Assembly: GCA_030733815.1 (NCBI GenBank)
Contig: JAUZQE010000002.1
Location: 62,001 to 126,000 of the forward strand
DNA length: 64,000 nucleotides
Reading direction: 5' to 3'
DNA from: Yanghanlia caeni
GTDB lineage: Bacteria; Pseudomonadota; Gammaproteobacteria; Burkholderiales; Burkholderiaceae_B
The position numbers and the translations under genes were made by a program. Positions 8,694 to 23,470 of the stretch are shown here, piece after piece. Numbering within the stretch: position 1 is the stretch's first letter; each line of letters starts with the position of its first letter. The notes beneath the pieces are model-generated. The model searched no databases. It worked only from the letters and a program-made list of their open reading frames with translations, and was not told where the DNA came from.

Positions 8694-9785
8694 ATGGCAC
8701 TGCAATGCGGCATCGTTGGCCTGCCCAACGTTGGTAAATCAACTCTGTTCAATGCGCTGACCAAGGCCGGCATCGCCGCCGAGAATTATCCTTTCTGCAC
8801 CATCGAGCCGAATGTCGGCGTGGTCGAGGTGCCCGACCCGCGCCTCGAGGCGCTGGCCGCCATCGTCAAGCCCGAACGGGTGCTGCCTGCCGTCGTGGAA
8901 TTCGTCGACATCGCCGGGCTCGTGGCCGGGGCGTCCAAGGGCGAGGGCCTGGGCAACCAGTTTCTGGCCAACATCCGTGAAACCGATGCGGTGGTGCACG
9001 TGGTGCGCTGCTTCGAAGACGACAACGTCGTGCACGTGTCCGGGCGTGTCGATCCCGTTTCAGATATTGAAGTCATCAACACCGAACTGGCGCTCGCCGA
9101 TCTCGCCACCGCCGAAAAGGCGCTGCAGCGTTACCAGAAGCTCGCACGTTCGGGCGACAAGGAAGCGATCAAGCTGGTGGCCGTGCTGGAAAAGGTGATC
9201 GCGGCCCTGAACGAGGGGCGTTCGATCCGTTCGCTCGATCTGAACGAAGACGAGCTGGCCATGATTCGTCAGTACTGCTTCATTACCGCCAAGCGCTGCA
9301 TGTACGTGGCCAACGTCCGTGAAGACGGCTTCGAGAACAACCCCCATCTCGATGCCGTGCGCGAGTATGCCGCACGCGAAAACGCACCGGTGGTGGCCGT
9401 GTGTGCGGCAGTCGAGGCCGAGATCGCCGAGCTCGACGACGAAGACAAGGGCGTATTCCTGGCCGACATGGGCATGGAGGAGCCGGGCCTGAACCGCGTG
9501 ATCCGCGCGGCGTACAGCCTGCTGGGCCTGCAGACGTACTTCACCGCAGGGGTCAAGGAAGTGCGCGCCTGGACAATCCGTGTGGGAGACACGGCACCCA
9601 AGGCCGCCGGCGTCATTCACACCGACTTCGAGCGCGGCTTCATTCGCGCGCAAACCATCTCGTACGACGACTTCATTGCCTACAAGGGCGAGCAGGGTGC
9701 CAAGGAAGCCGGCCGCATGCGTGCGGAGGGCAAGGATTACGTGGTGCAGGACGGCGACGTGCTGAACTTCCTGTTCAACGTCTGA
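8694..9785 (+). CDS. ychF: redox-regulated ribosome-binding ATPase/GTPase YchF
   Basis: OBG-family P-loop protein that binds ribosomes and prefers ATP. The 363-residue length is standard. The start is [19 protein letters not shown], with the P-loop GLPNVGKST at residues 8-16. A TGS domain occupies the C-terminus (ending [16 protein letters not shown]). A TACAAT -10 element is visible at about 8603-8608. The last 15 bases, including the stop, are duplicated at 40814-40828, so this gene's 3' end is the left border of the defence island and its downstream sequence has been replaced. Confidence 0.98.
   Translation: MALQCGIVGLPNVGKSTLFNALTKAGIAAENYPFCTIEPNVGVVEVPDPRLEALAAIVKPERVLPAVVEFVDIAGLVAGASKGEGLGNQFLANIRETDAVVHVVRCFEDDNVVHVSGRVDPVSDIEVINTELALADLATAEKALQRYQKLARSGDKEAIKLVAVLEKVIAALNEGRSIRSLDLNEDELAMIRQYCFITAKRCMYVANVREDGFENNPHLDAVREYAARENAPVVAVCAAVEAEIAELDDEDKGVFLADMGMEEPGLNRVIRAAYSLLGLQTYFTAGVKEVRAWTIRVGDTAPKAAGVIHTDFERGFIRAQTISYDDFIAYKGEQGAKEAGRMRAEGKDYVVQDGDVLNFLFNV
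9771..9785 (+). repeat. left copy of 15-bp direct repeat (ychF 3' end)
   Basis: CTGTTCAACGTCTGA, the last four codons plus stop of ychF. The identical 15 bases occur at 40814-40828 in the same orientation, next to the resumption of chromosomal genes. The flanking bases differ on both sides. It behaves like one half of an attachment-site duplication. Confidence 0.75.
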
Positions 9786-9798
9786 GTCGCCAAGCCGT

Positions 9799-9828
9799 TT
9801 TCCTGATGTTTCATGAAACACCAGGAAA
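9799..9828. repeat. 30-bp near-perfect palindrome at island left edge
   Basis: 14 of 15 base pairs match around the centre 9813/9814 (core GTTTCATGAAAC, outer arms TTTCCTG/CAGGAAA). It lies 13 bp inside the island and 13 bp before the terminator. It could be a recombinase or regulator binding site, or a second hairpin for ychF mRNA. Confidence 0.6.
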
Positions 9829-9841
9829 GCATAAAAATCCC

Positions 9842-9871
9842 AATAAAACCGCGCAGTTGCGCGGTTTTATT
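9842..9871. terminator. bidirectional Rho-independent terminator after ychF
   Basis: A perfect 14-bp stem with a 2-base loop (AATAAAACCGCGCA-GT-TGCGCGGTTTTATT), with A-rich and T-rich ends on both strands. It is island sequence, so the island supplies ychF with a new terminator. Confidence 0.85.
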
Positions 9872-9916
9872 GTTTCATCCGATTTCCGGGGTGATTCAGT
9901 CAGTAAAGGGAAATAT

Positions 9917-10012
9917 ATGAGGGTGGTGAATGCCGAGGAGGTGCAAGCGCACGTCAAAATCAAGAAGCTGAGGAAATGGAGTAGTCAGAGACTGATAACA
10001 GGGTATTTGTAG
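9917..10012 (+). CDS. possible 31-residue peptide or gene remnant
   Basis: ATG at 9917 preceded by AAAGGG at 9905-9910. It encodes a basic peptide beginning MRVVNAEEVQAHVKIKK and ending at TAG (10010-10012). I do not recognise it. It may be the 5' relic of a gene lost from the island edge, or a leader peptide for the fic operon. The rest of 9786-10072 holds the palindrome, the terminator and a CCCCATTTA direct repeat at 10021 and 10044. Confidence 0.25.
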   Translation: MRVVNAEEVQAHVKIKKLRKWSSQRLITGYL

Positions 10013-10072
10013 AGACAATACCCCATTTAATAGCTATGATTGCCCCATTTAGACGGCCTGGGCCTACATTCC

Positions 10073-11173
10073 ATGCACTCGCTCACACCCGAGTACCTTG
10101 CCGCGCTTCGCTTCGATGGCACCCAGGCCGCCACGTTGCGCACACTGGGCGAGTATCAGGGCAAGCAGCAACTCTATGCCGCGCAGTCGCCCGCAGCCCT
10201 CAAGGGTCTGTGCCAGATCGCGGTGGTGGAGTCCACCGAGTCATCTAACCGGCTGGAAGGCGTTGTCGTCGCACCCTCGCGGTTGAAGTCGCTGGTCATC
10301 CGCAACGCAACGCCAAAGAGCCGTTCCGAACAGGAGATCGCCGGCTACCGCGATGCCCTGGCGCTGATCCACGAGTCTGCCGCGCACATGCCCTTCAGCG
10401 AGGGTGTTGTGCTGCAACTCCACACCCTGCTGTACCGTTACATGCCACAGGCGGGCGGGCGCTGGAAGGCTACCAATAACGACATCATCGAGCGTCACCC
10501 GGACGGCACGTCACGTCTACGCTTCCAGCCGGTCGCTGCGCACCTCACACCCATGGCTATGACCGATCTGGCCGGGCGCTACGCCACCGCGCTGGATCAA
10601 CGCCTGGCCGACCCCCTCGTACTGGTGCCGCTGGCGATGCTCGATTTTCTGTGCATTCACCCCTTCCCGGACGGCAACGGTCGCATGTCCCGCTTGCTGA
10701 CCCTGCTGCTGCTCTACCACTTCGACTATGCCGTGGGGCGCTACATCAGTTTGGAACGCATCTTCGAGGAAACCAAGGAAGGCTCACGAAACACTTTTGA
10801 AGCCAGCTCGCAGGGCTGGCACCAGGGGCAGCACGACGCAAAGCCCTGGCTCGACTACTTCTGGGGTGCCTTGCTGCGGGCATACCGCGAGTTCGAGGAG
10901 CGTGTCGGCACCATCGAACGTGGCCGTGGCAGTAAAGGCGACCGGGTGCGAGCGGAAGTGCTGGGGCGCTGCCTGCCGTTTTCGATTTCCGAAATCGAAG
11001 AGGCCTGCCCGGGCGTGAGCCGGGACATGGTGCGGCTGGTGCTGCGGGCGATGAAGTCAGAAGGATTGATCGAATCGACTGGCAAGGGAAGAGGGGCAAA
11101 GTGGAAGCGCGTCACAGCAGGCACCTCGGATAGAGCAGCGGTTCTGGCGATTGACCGCAAGATGGATCAGTGA
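10073..11173 (+). CDS. Fic-domain protein (AMP transferase family)
   Basis: Fic enzymes transfer AMP or other nucleotide moieties to target proteins. The core motif HPFPDGNGRMSR (residues 196-207) matches HPFx(D/E)GNGRxxR, so all catalytic residues are present. An N-terminal SNRLEG at residues 58-63 fits the (S/T)xxxE(G/N) inhibitory helix, making this a self-inhibited type. The C-terminus looks like a winged helix (SEIEEACPGVSRDMVRLVLRAMKSEGLI). Length from the ATG at 10073 is 366 residues; a TTG at 10040 in frame would add 11. It opens the island operon, 9 bp before the helicase gene. Its role in defence is not established. Confidence 0.9.
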   Translation: MHSLTPEYLAALRFDGTQAATLRTLGEYQGKQQLYAAQSPAALKGLCQIAVVESTESSNRLEGVVVAPSRLKSLVIRNATPKSRSEQEIAGYRDALALIHESAAHMPFSEGVVLQLHTLLYRYMPQAGGRWKATNNDIIERHPDGTSRLRFQPVAAHLTPMAMTDLAGRYATALDQRLADPLVLVPLAMLDFLCIHPFPDGNGRMSRLLTLLLLYHFDYAVGRYISLERIFEETKEGSRNTFEASSQGWHQGQHDAKPWLDYFWGALLRAYREFEERVGTIERGRGSKGDRVRAEVLGRCLPFSISEIEEACPGVSRDMVRLVLRAMKSEGLIESTGKGRGAKWKRVTAGTSDRAAVLAIDRKMDQ

Positions 11174-11182
11174 GGACTCTAC

Positions 11183-16459
<5,277 letters not shown>

Positions 16460-16465
16460 AGGCAC

Positions 16466-19252
16466 ATGACAACCCTTGAACACGACTTTCTGCCCGGCAG
16501 CCTGGTACGTGCCCGAGGCCGCGAATGGGTGGTGCAAAACGACTCCCGCCGCGACTGGCTGCGCCTGCGTCCATTGAGCGGCGCCGAGGACGAAAGCATC
16601 GCCCTGATCCCAGAGTTGGAACTCCATCCCGTCGAACCAGCCTCCTTCGAATGGCCCGATCCCGCGCACGCCGGCAACCACGCCGCCGCGCTGTTGCTGC
16701 GCGATGCCTTGCGGATGACACTGCGTGCCGGTGCCGGCCCGTTCCGCTCCTTTGGCAATATCGCCGTGGAGCCGCGCGGCTACCAGCTTGTGCCGCTGCT
16801 GATGGCACTGCGACTGTCTACCGTGCGCCTACTGATCGCTGATGACGTCGGCATCGGCAAGACCATCGAAGCCGGCCTAATCGCACGTGAGCTCATGGAC
16901 CGTGGCGAAATCGCCCGCTTGGCCATCCTATGTCCGCCACATCTGGTCGAGCAATGGCAAAGTGAGCTGGAAGCCCGTTTCAACCTGCACGCGATCGCGC
17001 TGACCTCGGCATCCGCATCGCGCATCGAACGCGAACTGCCGCATGGCGTGCGCCTGTTCGACCATCATCCCGTGGTGGTCGTCAGCCTGGACTACATCAA
17101 GAGCGAACGCCACCGCGAACAGTTTCTTGCCGCTGCCCCCGAATGCATCATCGTTGACGAAGCCCACACGTGCGCCAGCAGCGGCACCGGCAAGCAATTG
17201 CGCTTCGAGTTGCTGCAACGCCTTGCCCGTGACGCGCAGCGACACCTGATCCTGCTAACCGCCACCCCGCACTCCGGTGACGAAACCGCCTTCTACAACC
17301 TGCTGTCGCTGCTCGATCCCCGCTTTGCAGCGCTGCAAGGGCGCATGACGGCCTCCGATCCGCTGCGTCAGGAACTCGCCCGCCATTTTGTGCAACGCCG
17401 CCGCAAAGACATCGTCGAGTGGCAGGCTGAAACCCAGGATGGGCGGGGGTTCCCCCGCCGCATGAAAACCGAGCTCACCTACCAGCTCAGCGGCGAATGG
17501 GGTGCGTTTTTTGATGCCGTGCAGGACTACTGCCGAGAAATGGCGGAAGCCATTGAACAGCAGGACACGCAGCAAGGTGGCGCCCGCCTCATCTGGTACG
17601 CCACCCTAGCCTTGCTGCGCTGCGTGGCATCATCGCCTGCGGCTGCCGTCAAGGCCCTGACCACGCGGCTGGAAGGCACCATGGCGGATGACGACTTGCT
17701 CAGTGACGAGCGCCTGCACGATGGCGAAGCCGACGACCTGATGGGCAGTGACCTGGAGCCCCCCGCCCAATTGCAGGACGCCAGCCGCCTGCACGACCTC
17801 ATTGCCGAAGCACAGCGCCTTTCCGGCAAGAAGGGCGATCCCAAGCTGGCCGCGCTCATCCGGCACATCGGTTCCTTGCTTGAAGATGGCTATCACCCCG
17901 TGGTGTTCTGCCGCTACGTTGCCACTGCCCATTACGTGGCCGAGCACCTCAAGGCCGCCTTTCCCAAGGCCACCGTCGATGCCGTCACCGGCGAGCTCAC
18001 TCCGGAAGAACGTCGTGAGCGCGTGGAAGGCCTGGAAGATGCCGGGCAACGCATCCTTGTCGCCACCGACTGCCTTTCCGAAGGTATCAACCTGCAGCAT
18101 CTGTTCACCGCCGTCGTCCATTACGACCTGGCCTGGAACCCCACACGCCACGAACAACGCGAAGGCCGCGTCGATCGTTTCGGCCAGCAGGCCGACGAAG
18201 TCCGTTGCACCATGCTTTACGGGCAGGACAACCCGGTCGATGGTTTCGTGCTCAACGTCATCCTGCGCAAGGGCGAAACCATCCAGAAGGAACTGGGCGT
18301 GCTGGTGCCCCTGCCCGAGGACGAAGCCCGCATCAGCCAGGCCCTGGTCAAGGCGGCTCTCATGCGGCGCAGCGACAGTAGCATGGCCCCGCGGCAAGCC
18401 AGTTTCGATTTCGGCGAATCCGAGCAACTGCTGGCGCCGTTGCAGGCCCAGTGGCAGGACGCCCTGGAAAAAGCCAAGGCCAACCGCACCGTCTTTGCCC
18501 AACGCCGCATCAAGCCCGACGAGGTGCTGCCGGAATGGCACAAACAGCAACAAGCCCTGGGCACCCAGGCCGATGTACAGCGTTTCCTGCAAAGCGCCTG
18601 CGTTCGCCTCGGCTCTCCCCTGGAAATTGGCCGCAAGCAGGCCCGCTTCCTGCCGCAGCACTTGCCCGAAGCACTGCGCCAGCGCCTGTCCGATGAAGGC
18701 ATCGACAAACCGCAAAGCATCGACTTAGCCGAGCTGCACCGCAGCCACCCACTGGTCGGCCTGCTGGCTCAGCACCTGCTGGAAGATGCACTCAGCAGCG
18801 AACGACCGCTGGCAGCCCGCTGTGCGGCCACGCTGACCGACGACGTCGATGTCGTCACCACGATCTATTTGCTGCGCTTGCGGCATCAGCTCAGCTACGT
18901 GCGCCGTCGTGAGCCTTTCCAGATGATGGCCGAGGAGACCGTGGCCTTGGCCGTGCGCGGCCGAACCAATCCGCAATGGCTGGCCGATGACAGCGTGAAC
19001 CGCCTGCTCGAATGTACGCCCAGTGGCAACCTGCCCGCAGAAGCCGTGCAACGCGAAGTGCGCGCCGCGCTCGATTTTCTCGCTGCGCATCCCCAGCCAC
19101 TGCAAGCCCTGGCAGAGCAACGCGCCCAAGCCCTGTTGGCCGACCACGAGCGCGTACGCGCCGCCGCCCGCGACGTGGGCCACCACAGCGTCAGCCCTTG
19201 TCTGCCGGTCGACGTCATGGGCGTTTACGTCCTGCTGCCGGATGCGCTCTGA
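16466..19252 (+). CDS. SNF2-family helicase/translocase, DrmD-like
   Basis: A 928-residue SF2 ATPase of the Rad54/SNF2 type. Walker A is DDVGIGKT (126-133), the DEAH box is at 231-234, motif III is TATPHSGDE, and motif VI is QREGRVDRFGQQ (about 563-574). These match the SNF2-like DrmD of class 1 DISARM, where it accompanies a DUF1998 helicase and an adenine methylase, as here. It probably translocates on double-stranded DNA. The gene ends 17 bp before the ATG of a broken AlbA_2 copy, showing where the operon originally continued. Confidence 0.85.
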   Translation: MTTLEHDFLPGSLVRARGREWVVQNDSRRDWLRLRPLSGAEDESIALIPELELHPVEPASFEWPDPAHAGNHAAALLLRDALRMTLRAGAGPFRSFGNIAVEPRGYQLVPLLMALRLSTVRLLIADDVGIGKTIEAGLIARELMDRGEIARLAILCPPHLVEQWQSELEARFNLHAIALTSASASRIERELPHGVRLFDHHPVVVVSLDYIKSERHREQFLAAAPECIIVDEAHTCASSGTGKQLRFELLQRLARDAQRHLILLTATPHSGDETAFYNLLSLLDPRFAALQGRMTASDPLRQELARHFVQRRRKDIVEWQAETQDGRGFPRRMKTELTYQLSGEWGAFFDAVQDYCREMAEAIEQQDTQQGGARLIWYATLALLRCVASSPAAAVKALTTRLEGTMADDDLLSDERLHDGEADDLMGSDLEPPAQLQDASRLHDLIAEAQRLSGKKGDPKLAALIRHIGSLLEDGYHPVVFCRYVATAHYVAEHLKAAFPKATVDAVTGELTPEERRERVEGLEDAGQRILVATDCLSEGINLQHLFTAVVHYDLAWNPTRHEQREGRVDRFGQQADEVRCTMLYGQDNPVDGFVLNVILRKGETIQKELGVLVPLPEDEARISQALVKAALMRRSDSSMAPRQASFDFGESEQLLAPLQAQWQDALEKAKANRTVFAQRRIKPDEVLPEWHKQQQALGTQADVQRFLQSACVRLGSPLEIGRKQARFLPQHLPEALRQRLSDEGIDKPQSIDLAELHRSHPLVGLLAQHLLEDALSSERPLAARCAATLTDDVDVVTTIYLLRLRHQLSYVRRREPFQMMAEETVALAVRGRTNPQWLADDSVNRLLECTPSGNLPAEAVQREVRAALDFLAAHPQPLQALAEQRAQALLADHERVRAAARDVGHHSVSPCLPVDVMGVYVLLPDAL

Positions 19253-19263
19253 TGGATCATGCA

Positions 19264-19292
19264 CTCACCATGACGGAAACCGAAACCGTCGA
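19264..19292 (+). repeat. left copy of 29-bp direct repeat flanking hamAB
   Basis: 29 bases identical to 23471-23499, covering the ribosome-binding region and first codons (MTETETV) of the AlbA_2 gene. After one mismatch, five more bases match. A further 13-base match (TTGGCCGCCATGC, 19314-19326 and 23543-23555) follows, 22 bases closer in the left copy. Confidence 0.85.
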
Positions 19293-19365
19293 ACTGAAAA
19301 GGGCTCAACCACATTGGCCGCCATGCCACAAGATACCGGCTCTAGGGCCGAACTTCTTGCCATGA
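19270..19365 (+). pseudogene. broken 5' copy of the AlbA_2 gene
   Basis: Starts with the same MTETETVELK as the intact gene at 23477, then loses homology for several codons, regains TTGGCCGCCATGC in a shifted frame, and stops after 31 codons. It is a scar left where the hamAB cassette separated the SNF2 gene from its original neighbour, or the decayed first copy of a duplicated AlbA_2 gene. Confidence 0.8.
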
Positions 19366-19393
19366 TTATTAAGGTGAAAAACAAGGAATGATG

Positions 19394-20191
19394 ATGTCCC
19401 CGGCTGTCACATTGTACTATCGGCTTGGCGCCATACCGGTGACAGGAGTGGGCCTTGGCCTGCCTGTCGATCAACTCGATCGGCAGCTTGCCGGGCCGGT
19501 GGGCGCTCTGGTCTTTGATGACGCCGGTGTCCACAACCTTGGCGAACTGCTCGATGGTCTGGCCGATACGGAGTTCTCGCGGGAAAATCTAGATGCGTTA
19601 TTGGCTGACACCTCGGCACCAGAGGACTGGCGTGTTGGTGAAGCATTGGCCGAGCATTATCTGAGTGAAAATCATGACTGCTTCTTTCCGTGGCCCGATG
19701 GGCGTGATGAGCGCAAACGTGGCTCCAGCTTGCCGGGCGCAGACCTCGTCGGCTTTCAGCACAAGGACGGCCGCGAGCGTTTTGTGTTTGGCGAGGTGAA
19801 AACCTCGTCCCATACAAGTTACCCACCGGGTGCGGTCTATGGCCGGCACGGACTGAAACAGCAGATGGAAGATTTGCGCAACCGCCGCGAGATACGCGAT
19901 GGCCTAGTGCGTTACCTAGGGCATCGAGCGAGTGGAGCAGCTTGGCGCGAACGCTATCAGGCTGCGGCGGCGGTTTATCTCAACGACACCTGCGAGGTAC
20001 GCCTGTTTGGGGTGCTGGTCCGGGACGTGCCTCCCCGTGAAGACGATTTGCGCGTACTGGTCAACACACTTACGGAGGCTTGCCCTGATGCGATGACGAT
20101 TGGCTTGATCGCAATTTATCTGCCTGCTGGAAGCATTACCAATCTCTCGGCCAAGGTGGTCGCGTCCCGTCAGCACGGGGGTGACGCATGA
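19394..20191 (+). CDS. hamA: HamA-like effector (putative PD-(D/E)XK nuclease)
   Basis: A 265-residue protein directly coupled to a Ski2-like helicase, as in Hachiman, where HamA is the nuclease effector held in check by HamB. A PD-(D/E)XK core is visible: Asp117 in GADLVGF and Glu134-x-Lys136 in FGEVKTS. Three ATGs in a row (19388, 19391, 19394) are possible; the third has the best spacing from AAGGA at 19383. Base composition is clearly more AT-rich than the helicase genes on either side. The stop overlaps the hamB start (ATGA). Assignment to the DUF1837/HamA family is by pattern and context, so another effector class remains possible. Confidence 0.7.
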   Translation: MSPAVTLYYRLGAIPVTGVGLGLPVDQLDRQLAGPVGALVFDDAGVHNLGELLDGLADTEFSRENLDALLADTSAPEDWRVGEALAEHYLSENHDCFFPWPDGRDERKRGSSLPGADLVGFQHKDGRERFVFGEVKTSSHTSYPPGAVYGRHGLKQQMEDLRNRREIRDGLVRYLGHRASGAAWRERYQAAAAVYLNDTCEVRLFGVLVRDVPPREDDLRVLVNTLTEACPDAMTIGLIAIYLPAGSITNLSAKVVASRQHGGDA

Positions 20192-23100
20192 ATCTTAAGC
20201 AAGAGGCATTGGAGCAATTGGAATCGCACTGGGCGGTGGCGGCAATCCCTGTCGATGCGCGTCAGCAAGCCACGGAATTGGCACATTCCAGCCTGGTGCA
20301 AAAAGCAGTGGGAAGGCAGTTGCACTTGCCAATGGCAGATTCCGCCCATGCGGAAGATTTGCTAAAACGGGTGGCGCTGGCCTACGAAATGGCCGCTATC
20401 GAAGGTTTGCCCGCGTTCCTCAGTCAGTCGCCCGAACAGGATGACTTGCGCCTGCAATGCGTGGCGGGAGCTTGGCGGGCATTCGAGTTCCGCCGGTTAA
20501 TGCCAGTTGCTACCACGGCTGAAGAAAGGATTTTTCAAGTGCTGCACTTGTCGGGGCTGGCCTATTGCGGCGACCGCTGGTCAGACATCCGGCGCTGGCT
20601 CACGGAGAACCGGGCGGCCATTGCCGTGCCGTCCGCAGCCAATCAGCCGTGGCATTTGCGTCTGCTGTATCGCCTGTTCGATTGCTGGGTACGGTTACTG
20701 CGCAAGAACGGCTGGGACGATCTGGATCAGATCCGCGAGATTATTGCCGGGTTGCGGGAAGATCAGTCCGAGTATGAAAAATCCTCGCTGAACAGCGGTT
20801 CCGACGCCCAGGATCGGGCGATGGCCTTGCGCCTGATTGCGTTCTACCACTGGGCCAAAGCGACCGAAGTGCTAGCCTGCTACGTCCTCCAGGGAGAGCC
20901 TCGCGGTGTTCATGCCGTGCTCGACAAGCATTTCGAAGCAGCGACGGATGCTGCCACGGTGTGTGGCGATGCAGCGCTGGAAGTGCTCATGCGCTGGCTT
21001 CATGCAACCTCGCGCCAGATGGTTACAGGCTCACTGTGGTGGGTTGCCCATTCGATCAATTCCAGGGTGACGCGCTTCGTCGGCTCCATCACCAAGCATC
21101 AAGCCATGTTCGAGTTGCTGCCGCCCCAGCGGGCCGCACTACAGGAACAGGGACTGCTGGATGCTGCCGCGACCGCCGTGGTCATTGACCTGCCGACTTC
21201 AGGTGGAAAAACACTGCTTGCACAGTTCCGCATACTCCAGGCATTGAATCAATTTGCCGAACGCGGCGGCTGGGTAGCCTATGTCGTGCCCACCAAGGCA
21301 TTGGGCAACCAGATCACGCGCCGATTGCGGCGCGATTTCGGCCCTATCGGTGTGCGTGTTGAGCAGCTCACGGGCGCAGTGGAGATCGACGCCATCGAAG
21401 AGTCCTTACTTTCTTCCACGGAGACTGGTGAAGCCAGAGCGTTCGATGTGCTGGTGGCCACACCAGAAAAGCTGCAATTGGTCGTTCGCAACAAGAAGGT
21501 GAGTCGCCCACTATCGCTGATGGTAATGGACGAGGCGCACAATATGGAAAGCGAGACGCGCGGCCTGCGAATTGAACTGCTGCTTGCTACTGTCAAGCAG
21601 GAATGCACAGGCACCAACTTCCTACTGTTGATGCCGTTCGTAGAGCGCGCCAATGCCCTGGCGCGCTGGCTGGCAAACGACCCGAACTCCGGACGCTCCA
21701 TCAGTGTTGGCACCAGCCCTTGGCGCCCCAATGAGCAGTTGGTGGGTATGTTCCGTGCCAAGGCAGACGATACGGTTCGTGCCGGATGGCAATTGGAGTT
21801 TGAGTCCCTGCTGACCACGCGCAAGACGATTCATCTCGCTGGCACGCATCCGGTCGGTAGCGTTAAACCATTGGATGTCGCCAGATCGAAATTTATCAAC
21901 GCAAATGGGCAGCAGCGAGGTTTCAATTTGCAGGCCGCGGCCATGGCGAAGGTATTCTCCGCTCGCGGAACCAGCATCGCAGTGGGGAGCGATCCGAGCG
22001 CGACGTGGAGCATGGCGCGGGAAGTGGTCAAGGCCTTACCAGCAATGGAAAGTGTGTCTGATCGAGTGCAGCTTGTTCAGCGTTTTCTGGCGGCGGAAAT
22101 CAGCCCACAGTTCGAGCTGATCGATATGCTCTCGCATGGGGTTGGCGTGCATCACGCAGGCCTGTCAGATGAGGCTCGTTCACTTGTCGAGTGGCTGGCC
22201 GAGGAAGGAGACATCAAGGTTCTGTGTGCGACTACGACCTTGGCGCAAGGGATTAATTTTCCAGTCTCATCTATTTTTCTGGCAAAGCCAGAATATAAAC
22301 TACGAACATTTCCATTTAGAAAGGAAATGGCTGCAAGAGAATTCTGGAACCTGGCTGGACGCGCAGGGCGAATGAATCAGGACAGCGTTGGCGTGGTCGG
22401 TATTGCTGACGCCAACCGCGCAAACGAAATTCGGCAGTATGTGCGCGATGCAGCGGGAGAACTGGTATCTCAGCTTGTCAGCGTCGTAGCGGAGCTCGAT
22501 CAGGCGAACGACGGCGAGGCAATGCTGGGGGTGCTTCGCAACGAGCAGTGGGAAGACTACCGTTGCTATGTAAACCACCTTGTCCACGAGATTGGCAATC
22601 TGGATCGCGTGATCGCCGATGTAGAAAACTCACTTCGCAATACCTACGGCTATCGGGTCTTGCAGGAGTCTTCCGAAGGCCGGGCTCGCGCACAAAAACT
22701 GATTGAGGCCACCAAACTTTACGCGCGCAAGATTTCAGAGAATCCTGGGCAAGTCGCACGCGCGGACAACACCGGATTTTCATTTGAGGGTGTTGGCAGG
22801 GCATTGCACGGCATCCGCGAGTTGAATCGTGAACTGACAATGGCAGACTTTTCGGCGGACAACTTGTTTGGCAATGCCGCCAGCATGTCCGATCTTTACG
22901 GCATCATGCTCAAAATTCCCCAGCTGGCCAGAAATCTCGAAGAAATCACGACCAATGGAGTGAGACATCAGCAGTTGGCATCCATCACGCGGGATTGGGT
23001 CGATGGCAAGAGCATTCAGCAAATAGCGTCGGCCTACTTCCAGGCTAAAAAAGACCAAACGCAGGCTATTACGAATGCATGCAAGGCCATCTATCGAAAC

Positions 23101-23469
23101 CTCATCAACAACGGCACTTGGGGATTATCGGCTTTGAGTCGGTTGTCTGGCATTGATTTCGATCAGTTGCCCGACGAGCAAAAGCGCCACATCAATCTGC
23201 TTCCAGCCATGATTTACCATGGCGTGAGGACGGAAGAGGGCGTTTTGATGCGGATTAATGGTGTGCCGCGCTCCATCGCAGAAACGTTGGGTGAAAGTTA
23301 CCGTCAAGCATCAGGTGATTCAGAACGAACAACTTCCATCCACGCGGTGCGTGACTTCATTGCATCGGCGGACATTACGGTTTGGAACAAGGCAAGACCA
23401 AAAAGCTCGCCGCTTTCTGCATCTGATTACCGGAATGTCTGGCGCGTCTTGTCCGGCGTGGAAGGGTGA
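20188..23469 (+). CDS. hamB: HamB-like SF2 helicase
   Basis: A 1093-residue helicase with an N-terminal region of about 320 residues without recognised motifs. Walker A is PTSGGKT (about 337-343), the DEAH box is at 448-451, motif V is in TTTLAQGINFP, and motif VI is LAGRAGRMNQ (about 723-732), a Ski2/Brr2-like set. In Hachiman HamB senses damaged or foreign DNA and releases HamA. It overlaps hamA by 4 bp. Like hamA it is less GC-rich than its surroundings. It ends 7 bp before the AlbA_2 ATG, very tight against the insertion repeat. Confidence 0.8.
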   Translation: MNLKQEALEQLESHWAVAAIPVDARQQATELAHSSLVQKAVGRQLHLPMADSAHAEDLLKRVALAYEMAAIEGLPAFLSQSPEQDDLRLQCVAGAWRAFEFRRLMPVATTAEERIFQVLHLSGLAYCGDRWSDIRRWLTENRAAIAVPSAANQPWHLRLLYRLFDCWVRLLRKNGWDDLDQIREIIAGLREDQSEYEKSSLNSGSDAQDRAMALRLIAFYHWAKATEVLACYVLQGEPRGVHAVLDKHFEAATDAATVCGDAALEVLMRWLHATSRQMVTGSLWWVAHSINSRVTRFVGSITKHQAMFELLPPQRAALQEQGLLDAAATAVVIDLPTSGGKTLLAQFRILQALNQFAERGGWVAYVVPTKALGNQITRRLRRDFGPIGVRVEQLTGAVEIDAIEESLLSSTETGEARAFDVLVATPEKLQLVVRNKKVSRPLSLMVMDEAHNMESETRGLRIELLLATVKQECTGTNFLLLMPFVERANALARWLANDPNSGRSISVGTSPWRPNEQLVGMFRAKADDTVRAGWQLEFESLLTTRKTIHLAGTHPVGSVKPLDVARSKFINANGQQRGFNLQAAAMAKVFSARGTSIAVGSDPSATWSMAREVVKALPAMESVSDRVQLVQRFLAAEISPQFELIDMLSHGVGVHHAGLSDEARSLVEWLAEEGDIKVLCATTTLAQGINFPVSSIFLAKPEYKLRTFPFRKEMAAREFWNLAGRAGRMNQDSVGVVGIADANRANEIRQYVRDAAGELVSQLVSVVAELDQANDGEAMLGVLRNEQWEDYRCYVNHLVHEIGNLDRVIADVENSLRNTYGYRVLQESSEGRARAQKLIEATKLYARKISENPGQVARADNTGFSFEGVGRALHGIRELNRELTMADFSADNLFGNAASMSDLYGIMLKIPQLARNLEEITTNGVRHQQLASITRDWVDGKSIQQIASAYFQAKKDQTQAITNACKAIYRNLINNGTWGLSALSRLSGIDFDQLPDEQKRHINLLPAMIYHGVRTEEGVLMRINGVPRSIAETLGESYRQASGDSERTTSIHAVRDFIASADITVWNKARPKSSPLSASDYRNVWRVLSGVEG

Positions 23470-23470
23470 C

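Noticed and set aside
10073-11173. Fic gene as a doc-type toxin with a separate antitoxin
   Set aside because: The protein carries its own inhibitory SNRLEG helix and no small antitoxin gene precedes it; the 31-codon ORF at 9917 has no such motif.
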